Origin: Gammaproteobacteria bacterium
GTDB lineage: Bacteria > Pseudomonadota > Gammaproteobacteria > UBA12402
DNA: 7,144 bases
Assembly (NCBI GenBank): GCA_028282395.1
Contig: JANQHY010000297.1
Span: 1-7,144, forward strand
Reading direction: 5' to 3'
In this document: one piece after another, positions 1 through 5,936 of the stretch
How the letters are laid out: every line of letters begins with the position of its first letter
Numbering within the stretch: the first letter of the stretch is position 1
Notes under the pieces: model-generated
Told to the model about the DNA's origin: nothing
The model's input: the letters and a program-made list of their open reading frames with translations, nothing else
Database searches by the model: none
Program-made: the position numbers and the translations under genes

Positions 1-607
1 GTGTGCGACTAATCGCCCCAGGAAAGCGTGCAACAATACCGAAGAAGATAATCATAGAGATGCCATTACCAACCCCACGCTCAGTGATCTGCTCACCTAA
101 CCACATTAAAAACAGTGTGCCGGCAATTAGGGTCAGTACTGTAATGATATAAAAGCCAAGCCCTGGATTGAGTGCTGCGCCATGCGCTACAATCACTTTA
201 GTAAAGGCCGCGCCCTGAACAAGTGATAGGATAACCGTACCATAACGGGTATATTGGTTAATCTTGCGTTGCCCAGCTTCGCCCTCTTTTTTCAACTGTT
301 CCATACTCGGCAGTACAGCTGTCAATAGTTGCATAATAATTGAAGAGGAGATATAGGGCATAATCCCCAAAGCAAAAACTGAGAAGCGCATTAATGCACC
401 TCCAGAAAACATATTAAATAAGCCAATAATCGTATTCGATTGGTTATTAAATAACTGATGCAGTTTACTTGGGTTGAGTCCAGGAACAGGAACATGGACG
501 CCAATTCGGTAGATGACCAGAGCCAATAAAACAAATAGTAATCGTTGGCCTAGTTCACCACTACCCGCTTTACTTAGCGCCGCCCCTTTTGATAATGAAA
601 ATGCCAT
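1..607 (-). CDS. secY: Protein translocase subunit SecY, N-terminal part (cut by window edge)
   Basis: SecY is the channel-forming subunit of the SecYEG translocon in the inner membrane. It passes unfolded proteins through or into the membrane with SecA or the ribosome. About 202 codons are present; the C-terminal half lies beyond position 1. The translation starts MAFSLSKGAALSKAG, then a first membrane segment (RLLFVLLALVIYRIG) followed by the family motif VPVPGLNP. Further on come FSGGALMRFSVFALGIMPYISSS (plug region and second segment) and, near the cut end, LGEQITERGVGNGISMIIF, close to the E. coli motif. The ATG at 607 is chosen because an in-frame TAA lies 12 nt upstream and the family start fits. 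This start has no good Shine-Dalgarno at normal distance, so coupling to a tiny upstream ORF is possible. It is the last visible gene of the spc operon, as in E. coli. Confidence 0.98.
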   Translation of the reverse strand, partial: MAFSLSKGAALSKAGSGELGQRLLFVLLALVIYRIGVHVPVPGLNPSKLHQLFNNQSNTIIGLFNMFSGGALMRFSVFALGIMPYISSSIIMQLLTAVLPSMEQLKKEGEAGQRKINQYTRYGTVILSLVQGAAFTKVIVAHGAALNPGLGFYIITVLTLIAGTLFLMWLGEQITERGVGNGISMIIFFGIVARFPGAISRT

Positions 608-624
608 TAATACTGATTACCCAT
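607..624 (-). CDS. Possible five-codon leader ORF coupled to secY
   Basis: The sequence reads ATG GGT AAT CAG TAT TAA (MGNQY), with its stop overlapping the secY start as TAATG. An AGGA Shine-Dalgarno (629-632) sits 4 nt before this ATG. It is 21 nt before the secY ATG, too far to serve secY well. This suggests that ribosomes load at the mini-ORF and re-initiate at secY. The pattern is seen directly; translation is inference. I know of no family for this peptide. The alternative is that secY is coupled to rplO, or starts by weak pairing of GGGT about 11 nt upstream. Confidence 0.4.
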   Translation of the reverse strand: MGNQY

Positions 625-648
625 TCGTTCCTGTTATTTAATGAATGG
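621..648 (-). repeat. Small inverted repeat in the rplO-secY gap
   Basis: CCATTC (minus strand, 648-643) pairs with GAATGG (626-621), with a 16-nt loop. The loop contains the AGGA ribosome-binding sequence, and the right arm contains the ATG of the five-codon leader ORF. No T-run follows, so it does not look like a terminator. A role in modulating secY translation is possible but unproven, because the stem is only 6 bp. Confidence 0.35.
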
Positions 649-672
649 TGTTACTTTTAGCGCGAGAGCCTA

Positions 673-1149
673 CTAAGCAACCACCTCTCCCCCTGCTGCT
701 TCAATCGCTTTCTTAGCACCGGCTGTCGCTACAATGCCTTTAAGACGGATTGTCTTTTTAATTTCGCCTTTAAGTATAACTTTTACACGCTTGATTTTAT
801 TATCAATAATCCTTTTCTCTTTTAGCGCTTCAAGTGTTACTTCACCATCAAAATGGTTCAACTGCTCTAGACGAACTTCACCAACATAGGCTGACTGTCT
901 AGAGCGAAAACCAAATTTTGGTAACCGGCGATAGAGTGGATTTTGCCCACCCTCAAAATCGGGACGCAACCGTGAGCCTGAGCGTGCCTTCTGACCTTTG
1001 TGGCCACGACCACAAGTTTTACCTAATCCAGAACCAATGCCGCGACCAACACGTCTAGCGGCATGTTTTGAACCTTTCGCAGGCTTTAACTGGTTTAATT
1101 GCATTATCGCATTATTATTATTTACATCAATGTCGGTATTATTACTCAT
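673..1149 (-). CDS. rplO: 50S ribosomal protein L15
   Basis: L15 is a late-assembly protein of the large subunit. The glycine- and arginine-rich N-terminal part is diagnostic: [21 protein letters not shown], then [17 protein letters not shown], and AIEAAGGE near the C-terminus. The start at 1149 gives 158 aa. An optimal Shine-Dalgarno, GAGG, lies 6 nt upstream inside the end of rpmD, and ATG follows the rpmD stop by 1 nt. A longer reading from 1164 would overlap rpmD and leave the Shine-Dalgarno inside the gene. The usual family start corresponds to Met-16 (ATG at 1104, 143 aa), but that codon has no Shine-Dalgarno. The protein therefore seems to carry an unusual 15-residue Asn-rich extension ([11 protein letters not shown]). 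The gene ends with tandem stops TAG TAG (670-675). Confidence 0.97.
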   Translation of the reverse strand: MSNNTDIDVNNNNAIMQLNQLKPAKGSKHAARRVGRGIGSGLGKTCGRGHKGQKARSGSRLRPDFEGGQNPLYRRLPKFGFRSRQSAYVGEVRLEQLNHFDGEVTLEALKEKRIIDNKIKRVKVILKGEIKKTIRLKGIVATAGAKKAIEAAGGEVVA

Positions 1150-1150
1150 A

Positions 1151-1342
1151 TTACACCTCTTCAACCAGTAGTAGATAATTCACTTTATTGATCATACCGC
1201 GCGTACACGGAGTATCTTCAACTTCTACACTATGGCCAATACGTCGCAGACCCAATCCTTTGACACAAGCCTGATGATTTTTTAAGCGTCCGTGAAAACT
1301 TTTCACCAACGTTACTTTAACTGTTTTCTTGCTCTTGCTCAT
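1151..1342 (-). CDS. rpmD: 50S ribosomal protein L30
   Basis: L30 is a small protein of the large subunit, 63 aa here against 59 in E. coli. The core [27 protein letters not shown] is a clear family match. The start at 1342 is the only usable one: no ATG, GTG or TTG precedes the conserved region closely enough. A GGGAAAG-like Shine-Dalgarno stands just upstream. The first 26 nt overlap the end of rpsE. The N-terminus MSKSKK is a few residues longer than in E. coli and more basic, and is encoded by a tandem 6-nt repeat shared with the rpsE tail. Two cysteines are present (ACVKG, TPCTRG). Translation is probably coupled to rpsE upstream and to rplO downstream. Confidence 0.97.
   Translation of the reverse strand: MSKSKKTVKVTLVKSFHGRLKNHQACVKGLGLRRIGHSVEVEDTPCTRGMINKVNYLLLVEEV
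1154..1159 (-). promoter_or_regulatory. Shine-Dalgarno deciding the rplO start
   Basis: GAGGTG within the last codons of rpmD. Its GAGG core sits 6 nt before the ATG at 1149. The two rival starts, 1164 (upstream of this site) and 1104 (45 nt further downstream, preceded only by AT-rich sequence), have no such site. It therefore supports the Asn-rich N-terminal extension of L15 as really translated. Confidence 0.8.
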
Positions 1343-1889
1343 GCTTCTTTCCCAAAATTTGTGAAATGGTTTTACCGCGTTTTTCAGCTATATATTCTGG
1401 AGTTGCAATGCTCTCCAGACCCTTGACAGTGGCACGAATAACATTGACTGGATTGGTCGAGCCAATAATTTTAGCCAAAACATTCTGCACACCTAATACT
1501 TCAAATACATCACGCATCGCGCCACCAGCAATAATACCGGTACCTTCAGCCGCAGGCTTCATGAAGACTTTAGTTGAACCATGACGCCCAACCATTTCAT
1601 AAAAAATGGTATTTCCGTTAAGGTCAATGTTACGCATGTTACGCCGCGCGGCTTCATTTGCTTTCTGAATAGCAATGGTTACCTCTTTAGCTTTACCACG
1701 GCCAAAGCCAATCTTACCATTACGATCACCCACTACTGCCATTGCTGAAAAACTAAAGTCACGACCACCTTTTACAACTTTCGTGGTACGACGAATATCA
1801 ACAACGCGACTCTCAAGACCCTCAGAGATCTGCTCTTCACTCTGCTGCTCTGCTTTTTTTTCTACTGCTACTGTTACTGTACTTGCCAC
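1317..1889 (-). CDS. rpsE: 30S ribosomal protein S5
   Basis: S5 lies at the decoding and mRNA-entry side of the small subunit and contributes to accuracy. The N-terminal S5 double-stranded-RNA-binding domain is seen at about residues 28-90 ([35 protein letters not shown]), and the C-terminal domain from about 100 ([36 protein letters not shown]). The TKVVKGGR loop corresponds to the segment where spectinomycin-resistance changes occur in other bacteria. Length is 190 aa against 167 in E. coli: about 12 extra residues at the N-terminus ([11 protein letters not shown], charged) and a tail [10 protein letters not shown]. The start is GTG with an AAGGTGA Shine-Dalgarno about 5 nt upstream. The 3' end overlaps rpmD by 26 nt. 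Confidence 0.98.
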   Translation of the reverse strand: MASTVTVAVEKKAEQQSEEQISEGLESRVVDIRRTTKVVKGGRDFSFSAMAVVGDRNGKIGFGRGKAKEVTIAIQKANEAARRNMRNIDLNGNTIFYEMVGRHGSTKVFMKPAAEGTGIIAGGAMRDVFEVLGVQNVLAKIIGSTNPVNVIRATVKGLESIATPEYIAEKRGKTISQILGKKHEQEQENS

Positions 1890-1907
1890 AATATCACCTT
1901 TTAATGA

Positions 1908-2255
1908 TTAAAAATCCAGTCCACCTTCACGCGCTGCCTCAGCAAGCGCTTTAACACGTCCATGATAACGAAATCCAGAGCGATCAAAAGCAATCTTTTT
2001 AATACCTTTCTCTAAGGCACGCTCAGCAATAAGACCACCAATTTTTGTCGCAGACTCAATATTTCCTTTACATTGACTACGCAGTGCTTTCTCTAATGTC
2101 GAGGCACTTGCTACCACGGTACCACCATCGCTGGTAAAGATCTGCGCATAAATATGACGTGGTGTCCGATAAACAACCAGTCTAGCAATCGCTTTTTTTG
2201 CAATACTAGCGCGCGTTTTTTTCGCCCGTCGTAATCTTGTCTGTTTCTTATTCAT
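1908..2255 (-). CDS. rplR: 50S ribosomal protein L18
   Basis: L18 binds 5S rRNA with L5 and helps place it in the central protuberance of the 50S subunit. The 115-aa length is normal (117 in E. coli). The basic N-terminus ([13 protein letters not shown]) is followed by the conserved [15 protein letters not shown] near residues 25-39. The C-terminal signature [38 protein letters not shown] is nearly identical to other proteobacteria. The ATG at 2255 has a GGAGAG Shine-Dalgarno at normal spacing. It is separated from rplF by 26 nt and from rpsE by 18 nt, in the standard spc order. Confidence 0.98.
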   Translation of the reverse strand: MNKKQTRLRRAKKTRASIAKKAIARLVVYRTPRHIYAQIFTSDGGTVVASASTLEKALRSQCKGNIESATKIGGLIAERALEKGIKKIAFDRSGFRYHGRVKALAEAAREGGLDF

Positions 2256-2281
2256 TCAATCTCTCCGCTTAACCATTAGGC

Positions 2282-2860
2282 TTACTTCTTCTTCGTCTCC
2301 TTCAGTGCGACATGCTCATCTGCATAACGCACCCCTTTACCTTTATAAGGCTCAGGTGGTCGATAGCCACGAATCTCTGCTGCGACTTGGCCCACCTTGC
2401 ACTTATCTATCCCGCCGACTTCAATCTCTGTTGGACTTGCCATCTTAATTTCAATTCCTTCAGGAATCATATAATCAACCGGGTGGGAGAAGCCTAACGA
2501 GAGCACCAATTTGTTACCTTGGACTTGGCCACGATAACCGACACCCACCATTGTCAATTTCTTTGTGAACCCTGCACTGACACCAACAACCATATTATTA
2601 ATGACTGCGCGAGTTGTACCACACAATGCGTTAACCGCATCTTTTCTTGGCATTTTTGACCGCGATACTGCGCCCAAGTCATTAGCAATGATTTGCAACT
2701 GATCTTCATTCTGTACCACACCAGTTGCTGGATGTAGTGTATGCTTCAGCTCCCCTTTTGGCCCTTTAACTGTCAGTTGTTGCTGCTCAAGCTTAATTTC
2801 AACGCCTTTGGGCACAACTATAGGGGCTTTGCCGATTCTTGATGTAATTGTTATAGCCAT
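2282..2860 (-). CDS. rplF: 50S ribosomal protein L6
   Basis: L6 is a two-domain protein near the L7/L12 stalk base and the sarcin-ricin loop. Seen: SRIGKAPIVVPKGVEIK at the N-terminus, GFTKKLTMVGVGYRG at the domain junction, LGFSHPVDY, and the C-terminal signature RGYRPPEPYKGKGVRYADE. The length of 192 aa exceeds the 177 of E. coli. Alignment by eye puts about 3 extra residues at the N-terminus and about 10 in the first domain, around residues 61-75 (NDLGAVSRSKMPRKD), just before the conserved GTTRAVINNM helix. The start at 2860 has an AGGT element about 10 nt upstream, a little distant. The next gene upstream, rpsH, ends 18 nt away. Confidence 0.98.
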   Translation of the reverse strand: MAITITSRIGKAPIVVPKGVEIKLEQQQLTVKGPKGELKHTLHPATGVVQNEDQLQIIANDLGAVSRSKMPRKDAVNALCGTTRAVINNMVVGVSAGFTKKLTMVGVGYRGQVQGNKLVLSLGFSHPVDYMIPEGIEIKMASPTEIEVGGIDKCKVGQVAAEIRGYRPPEPYKGKGVRYADEHVALKETKKK

Positions 2861-2878
2861 CGTTTCTACTACCTGGTT

Positions 2879-3274
2879 TTATTCTACAAAACAGATTACT
2901 TCACCACCAATACCTGCTTGACGTGCAGCACGATCGGTAATGATTCCTAATGATGTCGAAATAATTGCAATGCCTAAACCACCCATCACTCTAGGCAGAT
3001 CAGAATACTGCTTATATACACGCAATCCTGGTCGACTTACCCGCTTAATACGTGAAATCACACCTTTACCTTGATGGTATTTTAATACGATCGTCAGTAC
3101 ATGTTTAGCGCTGCTATCATCAACACGATAGTCACGAATATATCCTTCCTCTTTCAATAGTGCAGCAATTGCTGTTTTCTGTTTAGAGGAGGGCAATGAT
3201 ACCTCTGCCTTATCGGCTGATTGACCATTGCGGATTCTTGTCAACATATCTGCAATTGGATCCTGTAAGCTCAT
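2879..3274 (-). CDS. rpsH: 30S ribosomal protein S8
   Basis: S8 is a primary 16S rRNA-binding protein of the small-subunit platform. In E. coli it is also the translational repressor of the spc operon, acting at the start of rplE. The 131-aa protein has the full family pattern: [17 protein letters not shown] at the N-terminus, LKEEGYI in the first domain, then [10 protein letters not shown] and [26 protein letters not shown] in the RNA-binding C-terminal domain. ATG at 3274 is preceded by GAGGT at 9 nt. I could not recognise the E. coli-type S8 target at rplE, so autoregulation here is only inferred from the family. Confidence 0.98.
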   Translation of the reverse strand: MSLQDPIADMLTRIRNGQSADKAEVSLPSSKQKTAIAALLKEEGYIRDYRVDDSSAKHVLTIVLKYHQGKGVISRIKRVSRPGLRVYKQYSDLPRVMGGLGIAIISTSLGIITDRAARQAGIGGEVICFVE

Positions 3275-3299
3275 CTCTTGTTTACCTCAATTATTAATA

Positions 3300-3605
3300 C
3301 TACCAGCTTGACTTCAGTACATTGGGAATCAGTCCCATTTTGACATAGCGTAAAAAGTGCAAGCGACAAAGACCAAATTCACGCAGACCACCACGAGGAC
3401 GACCACATACCTGACAACGGTGACGATGGCGCACTGGACTGGCATTACGCGGTAACTTTTGTAACTCCAACATGACTTCCCATGGATCTTCGCCACGGTT
3501 AATAATGTCCTGGCGTTTCTTCAACAGCTGTTTACGTTTTTCAGCAAAACGCTGAATCGTTTCTACTACCTGCTCTTCGCGTGCAATTTTAGACTGTTTA
3601 GCCAT
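3300..3605 (-). CDS. rpsN: 30S ribosomal protein S14, long form with CCCH zinc-site pattern
   Basis: S14 sits in the head of the 30S subunit. This is the long, 101-aa type (KIAREEQVVETIQRFAEKRKQLLKK at the N-terminus, LQKLPRNASPVRHRHRC in the middle), which in gammaproteobacteria normally lacks zinc ligands. Yet residues 64-83 read C-x2-C-x12-C-x2-H (C64, C67, C80, H83). That is the exact spacing of the four-cysteine site of the short zinc-binding S14, with histidine in the last place. The following helix, LRYVKMGLIPNVLKSSW, also departs from the common REL-type sequence, while the C-terminal SSW is retained. Zinc binding is inferred. Start ATG 3605 follows the rplE stop by 5 nt and has a weak AGAG-type Shine-Dalgarno, so translational coupling is likely. 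Confidence 0.97.
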   Translation of the reverse strand: MAKQSKIAREEQVVETIQRFAEKRKQLLKKRQDIINRGEDPWEVMLELQKLPRNASPVRHRHRCQVCGRPRGGLREFGLCRLHFLRYVKMGLIPNVLKSSW

Positions 3606-3610
3606 AAAAC

Positions 3611-4162
3611 TTACTCTGCCCCCTCTTTGAATGGAAAATTAAATGCCCGTAATAGTGCTCTACCCATCTCATTATTTTTTGCTGTGGTGGTAATCGCAAT
3701 ATCCAGCCCTCTTAGTTTATCAATTTTGTCGTAATCAATCTCTGGAAATACGATCTGCTCACGCAATCCCATATTGTAATTACCACGACCATCAAAACTT
3801 TTCGCACTCAATCCACGAAAGTCTCTAATTCGAGGAATGACGATATTAATCAGACGATCAAGAAATTCGTACATGCGCTCATTACGTAGCGTAACTTTAC
3901 AGCCAATCAACATGCCATCACGAATTTTGAAGCCTGCAATCGATTTATGTGCTTTATTTACCACTGGTTTTTGACCAGCAATTGCTGTCATATCTTCAAC
4001 TGCATGAACAACTGCTTTTTTATCACGCGCACCTTCACCAACACCCATATTCAGGGTAATTTTAGTGATTCTCGGTACTTCCATGATACTTTTTAAGCCT
4101 AACTGCTCCATTAGCTGTTTAACCACGGTCTCTTTATAATAATTTTTAAGCCTTGCTGTCAT
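3611..4162 (-). CDS. rplE: 50S ribosomal protein L5
   Basis: L5 binds 5S rRNA with L18 and forms part of the central protuberance and an intersubunit bridge. The 183-aa protein (179 in E. coli) shows [80 protein letters not shown] (in pieces) and [15 protein letters not shown], all family signatures. I chose ATG 4162 ([14 protein letters not shown]), which matches the family N-terminus. An upstream in-frame TTG at 4177 would add five residues but overlaps the Shine-Dalgarno itself. The chosen start follows the rplX stop by 4 nt. In E. coli the S8 repressor binds the mRNA at this junction. Confidence 0.97.
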   Translation of the reverse strand: MTARLKNYYKETVVKQLMEQLGLKSIMEVPRITKITLNMGVGEGARDKKAVVHAVEDMTAIAGQKPVVNKAHKSIAGFKIRDGMLIGCKVTLRNERMYEFLDRLINIVIPRIRDFRGLSAKSFDGRGNYNMGLREQIVFPEIDYDKIDKLRGLDIAITTTAKNNEMGRALLRAFNFPFKEGAE

Positions 4163-4166
4163 AGAA

Positions 4167-4541
4167 TTAAACCTCAATTTCCGTCAATTCGCCGTCAGAT
4201 TTAAAGCAGCGTGTTTTGCCACCATCATCAAGTGTCTTCATACCAATACGATGACCTTTATTTGAGCTTGGATTGAAAATCTTAACATTTGAGGCATCAA
4301 TTAATGCCTCTTTAGACACAATGCCTCCCTCCTCATTGGTATTTGGGTTAGGACGCACATGTTTTTTAACCATGTTGATGCCTTTAACCCGCAGCATGAC
4401 ACGATTAGCACGGCGCACTACCGCTTCAATCGCTCCTTGCTTACCTTTGTCATCTCCACTAATGACAATGACCTCATCACCTTTTTTCAAGCGACATCGC
4501 GTTATCTTAATTTTTTCTCGTTTTTTCTTCACTGTTGCCAT
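4167..4541 (-). CDS. rplX: 50S ribosomal protein L24 with basic N-terminal extension
   Basis: L24 is an assembly-initiator protein that binds domain I of 23S rRNA near the exit of the nascent-peptide tunnel. The KOW motif is clear ([20 protein letters not shown], about residues 19-38), followed by [37 protein letters not shown] and GHRIGMK. The length of 124 aa exceeds 104 in E. coli. Most of the excess is a basic leader before the KOW motif ([17 protein letters not shown]). ATG 4541 has a strong GGGGAG Shine-Dalgarno about 6 nt upstream and no internal Met before the KOW domain, so the extension seems real. It lies 10 nt after rplN. Confidence 0.97.
   Translation of the reverse strand: MATVKKKREKIKITRCRLKKGDEVIVISGDDKGKQGAIEAVVRRANRVMLRVKGINMVKKHVRPNPNTNEEGGIVSKEALIDASNVKIFNPSSNKGHRIGMKTLDDGGKTRCFKSDGELTEIEV
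4172..4175 (-). promoter_or_regulatory. Shine-Dalgarno deciding the rplE start
   Basis: GAGG, inside the last codons of rplX, lies 9 nt before the ATG at 4162. The rival TTG start at 4177 includes its first G, so it could not use this site. This, and the family N-terminus, favour the 183-aa L5. Confidence 0.7.
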
Positions 4542-4551
4542 CTTATCTCCC

Positions 4552-4917
4552 CTATAATACCTCAGGCGCCAAAGAAATAATCTTCATAAAGGCACTACGC
4601 AATTCGCGCGTAATAGGCCCAAAAATACGTGTGCCAATTGGCTGCTTCTGCGCATTAATTAATACTACGGCATTGCTATCAAAACGGATGATTGAACCGT
4701 CCTGACGTCGCACACCTTTCTTGGTACGGACAACGACTGCATCAACCACTTCCCCTTTTTTAACACGGCCACGTGGAATCGCCTCTTTCACACTTACCTT
4801 AATAACGTCACCAATATGGGCATAGCGACGATGCGAGCCCCCGAGCACTTTAATACACATCACTCGGCGCGCACCGCTGTTATCAGCAACTTGAAGTATC
4901 GACTCTGTCTGTATCAT
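4552..4917 (-). CDS. rplN: 50S ribosomal protein L14
   Basis: L14 lies on the interface side of the 50S subunit and is the docking point of the silencing factor RsfS in characterised bacteria. The 121-aa protein begins [28 protein letters not shown] and has [42 protein letters not shown], and [12 protein letters not shown] with C-terminal [11 protein letters not shown], all diagnostic. It is 2 residues shorter than E. coli L14, with small deletions at NAQKQP and RSAFMK. It is the first gene of the spc unit. A terminator and an extended -10 promoter lie in the 110-nt gap before it. The Shine-Dalgarno is weak (AAGGTAAGAG, rather far from the ATG). Confidence 0.98.
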   Translation of the reverse strand: MIQTESILQVADNSGARRVMCIKVLGGSHRRYAHIGDVIKVSVKEAIPRGRVKKGEVVDAVVVRTKKGVRRQDGSIIRFDSNAVVLINAQKQPIGTRIFGPITRELRSAFMKIISLAPEVL

Positions 4918-4939
4918 GTTCTTTTACTCTTACCTTACT

Positions 4940-4956
4940 GCCCCAAATCAGGGGGC
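4940..4956 (-). repeat. GCCCC/GGGGC hairpin at the spc transcript start
   Basis: GCCCC (4956-4952) can pair with GGGGC (4944-4940) across a 7-nt loop. It stands between the -10 element and the rplN ribosome-binding region. If transcription starts about 7 nt after the -10 element, near 4952, the left arm would be mostly missing from the new transcript. The hairpin would then exist only in read-through RNA from the S10 operon. That distinction is inference. Confidence 0.45.
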
Positions 4957-4958
4957 CA

Positions 4959-4967
4959 ATTATAACA
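4959..4967 (-). promoter_or_regulatory. Extended -10 promoter for the spc operon
   Basis: The minus strand reads TG-T-TATAAT, a perfect sigma-70 -10 hexamer with the extended TG dinucleotide. The region 17 nt upstream gives CTTCTT, a poor -35, which extended -10 promoters can tolerate. The discriminator TGGCCC after the hexamer is GC-rich, as at promoters subject to stringent control. It lies directly downstream of the S10 terminator and upstream of rplN, the same place as the E. coli spc promoter. Confidence 0.82.
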
Positions 4968-4976
4968 TAGCCACAT

Positions 4977-5020
4977 AAAAAAAGAAGCGCTTATTGCAGA
5001 GCAACTCTGCAATATCACTT
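4977..5020 (-). terminator. Intrinsic terminator of the S10 operon
   Basis: On the minus strand, TATTGCAGAG (5014-5005) and CTCTGCAATA (5001-4992) form a perfect 10-bp stem with loop TTG. Beyond a small internal loop (A against AG), AAGTG and CGCTT add five pairs including one G-U. The extended stem is followed by C and then seven T residues (4983-4977). It starts 8 nt after the rpsQ stop. Orientation is clear because only the minus strand has the T-run. Read-through into spc cannot be excluded. Confidence 0.85.
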
Positions 5021-5027
5021 ACTTTAC

Positions 5028-5285
5028 CTAGTTTCTCCTCTCAACAACCTCAACCAATGCCCAGGATTTGGTTTTTGATAGTGGTCGCGTCTCTTTAATC
5101 TTGACAATATCACCCATCTGGCAGCTATTCTCTGCATCATGGGCATGAACCTTCAATGAACGACGAATAATTTTCTTATAGAGCTTATGGCGGCGTTGTG
5201 TCTCCACCAAAACAACAATCGTCGCATCCATCTTATTACTGATCACTCTACCTTGTAGTACTCGCTCTCTTTTCTGCTCACTCAT
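5028..5285 (-). CDS. rpsQ: 30S ribosomal protein S17
   Basis: S17 is a primary binding protein of the 16S rRNA 5' domain with an OB-fold. The 85-aa length is usual. The pattern [21 protein letters not shown], then [51 protein letters not shown] is a full family match (residues about 8-83). ATG 5285 is preceded by GAGG at about 11 nt, within a 40-nt gap from rpmC. It is the last gene of the S10 operon, followed at once by an intrinsic terminator, as in E. coli. Confidence 0.98.
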   Translation of the reverse strand: MSEQKRERVLQGRVISNKMDATIVVLVETQRRHKLYKKIIRRSLKVHAHDAENSCQMGDIVKIKETRPLSKTKSWALVEVVERRN

Positions 5286-5325
5286 CGCTATATTAACCTC
5301 ATCAATATCTATCTAATTCGTTACC

Positions 5326-5520
5326 CTACGCCGCTGCCCGCTGCTTCTCATTTAACAATGTCTTAATGCGCGCAATATCACGACGTACTACTTTAAACAG
5401 ATTGGGACGTACGTTGCCTTCCAATTTCTGCATACGCAAATTAAATTGCTGGCGTAATAGATCATGCAGCTCTTTATTGAGCTCTTCTACTGACTTCTCT
5501 CTTAATTCGCTTGCTTTCAT
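5326..5520 (-). CDS. rpmC: 50S ribosomal protein L29
   Basis: L29 is a small, two-helix protein at the peptide-exit site of the 50S subunit, close to L23 and the signal-recognition-particle docking area. The 64-aa sequence (63 in E. coli) has [31 protein letters not shown] and a second helix with [16 protein letters not shown], all typical. ATG 5520 follows the rplP stop by 2 nt, with GGTGA as Shine-Dalgarno inside the rplP end, so the two are probably translated in a coupled way. It ends in TAG. Confidence 0.98.
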   Translation of the reverse strand: MKASELREKSVEELNKELHDLLRQQFNLRMQKLEGNVRPNLFKVVRRDIARIKTLLNEKQRAAA

Positions 5521-5522
5521 TG

Positions 5523-5936
5523 TTACATCACCGTTCTATCAACAAACACAACTTTCACTGGCAATTTTGCCGCCGCACGGCGTAACGCCTCCATAGCCAT
5601 TTCCCTATCAACGCCTTCAATTTCAAATAGCATCCGCCCAGGCTGTACTAACGCCACCCAGAATTCAACATTTCCTTTACCTTTACCTTGACGAACCTCG
5701 AGAGGTTTTTTACTCACCGGCTTGTCAGGGAAAATACGAATCCAAACTTTTGCACCCCGTTTGGTGTAACCAGTAATTGCGCGTCGTGCCGCCTCAATTT
5801 GACGTGAGGTGATACGGCCTAGCTCTGTCGCTTTAATACCAAATTCGCCAAAACTAATTTGATTGCCACGCGTAGCAATGCCACGGTTACGCCCTTTAAA
5901 ATCTTTGCGAAATTTTCTATTCTTGGGTTGTAGCAT
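5523..5936 (-). CDS. rplP: 50S ribosomal protein L16
   Basis: L16 helps form the tRNA-binding A-site region near the peptidyl-transferase centre and 5S rRNA. The 137-aa protein matches E. coli in length (136). Signatures: [79 protein letters not shown] (in pieces) and [12 protein letters not shown]. Arg-82 in [10 protein letters not shown] corresponds to the E. coli Arg-81 that the oxygenase RoxA (YcfD) hydroxylates; whether that enzyme exists here is unknown. The start lies inside rpsC (20-nt overlap), and two purine-rich Shine-Dalgarno candidates, AGGAG and GAGGG, are within rpsC. Confidence 0.98.
   Translation of the reverse strand: MLQPKNRKFRKDFKGRNRGIATRGNQISFGEFGIKATELGRITSRQIEAARRAITGYTKRGAKVWIRIFPDKPVSKKPLEVRQGKGKGNVEFWVALVQPGRMLFEIEGVDREMAMEALRRAAAKLPVKVVFVDRTVM

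Noticed and set aside
1150..1164. rplO start at 1164 (MKRCNM...)
   Set aside because: It would overlap rpmD and put the GAGG ribosome-binding site inside the gene; the ATG at 1149 is ideally spaced.
1366..1911. Plus-strand open frames opposite rpsE
   Set aside because: They lie antisense to a certain ribosomal gene, have no family resemblance and are normal shadow frames.
4163..4177. rplE TTG start at 4177
   Set aside because: It overlaps the Shine-Dalgarno and adds residues not found in L5 proteins.
4130..4190. Possible S8 translational-repressor site at the rplX-rplE junction
   Set aside because: E. coli has one here, but I could not recognise its stem-loop features by eye in this sequence. 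A structure search with the S8 target model would decide.
4273..4580. Plus-strand open frames opposite rplX
   Set aside because: Two overlapping frames antisense to L24 and without recognisable protein features; their hydrophobic look comes from complementing Lys-rich codons.
5290..5308. ATATT/AATAT inverted repeat around the rpsQ Shine-Dalgarno
   Set aside because: Only five A-T pairs; too weak and too likely by chance in AT-rich spacer.
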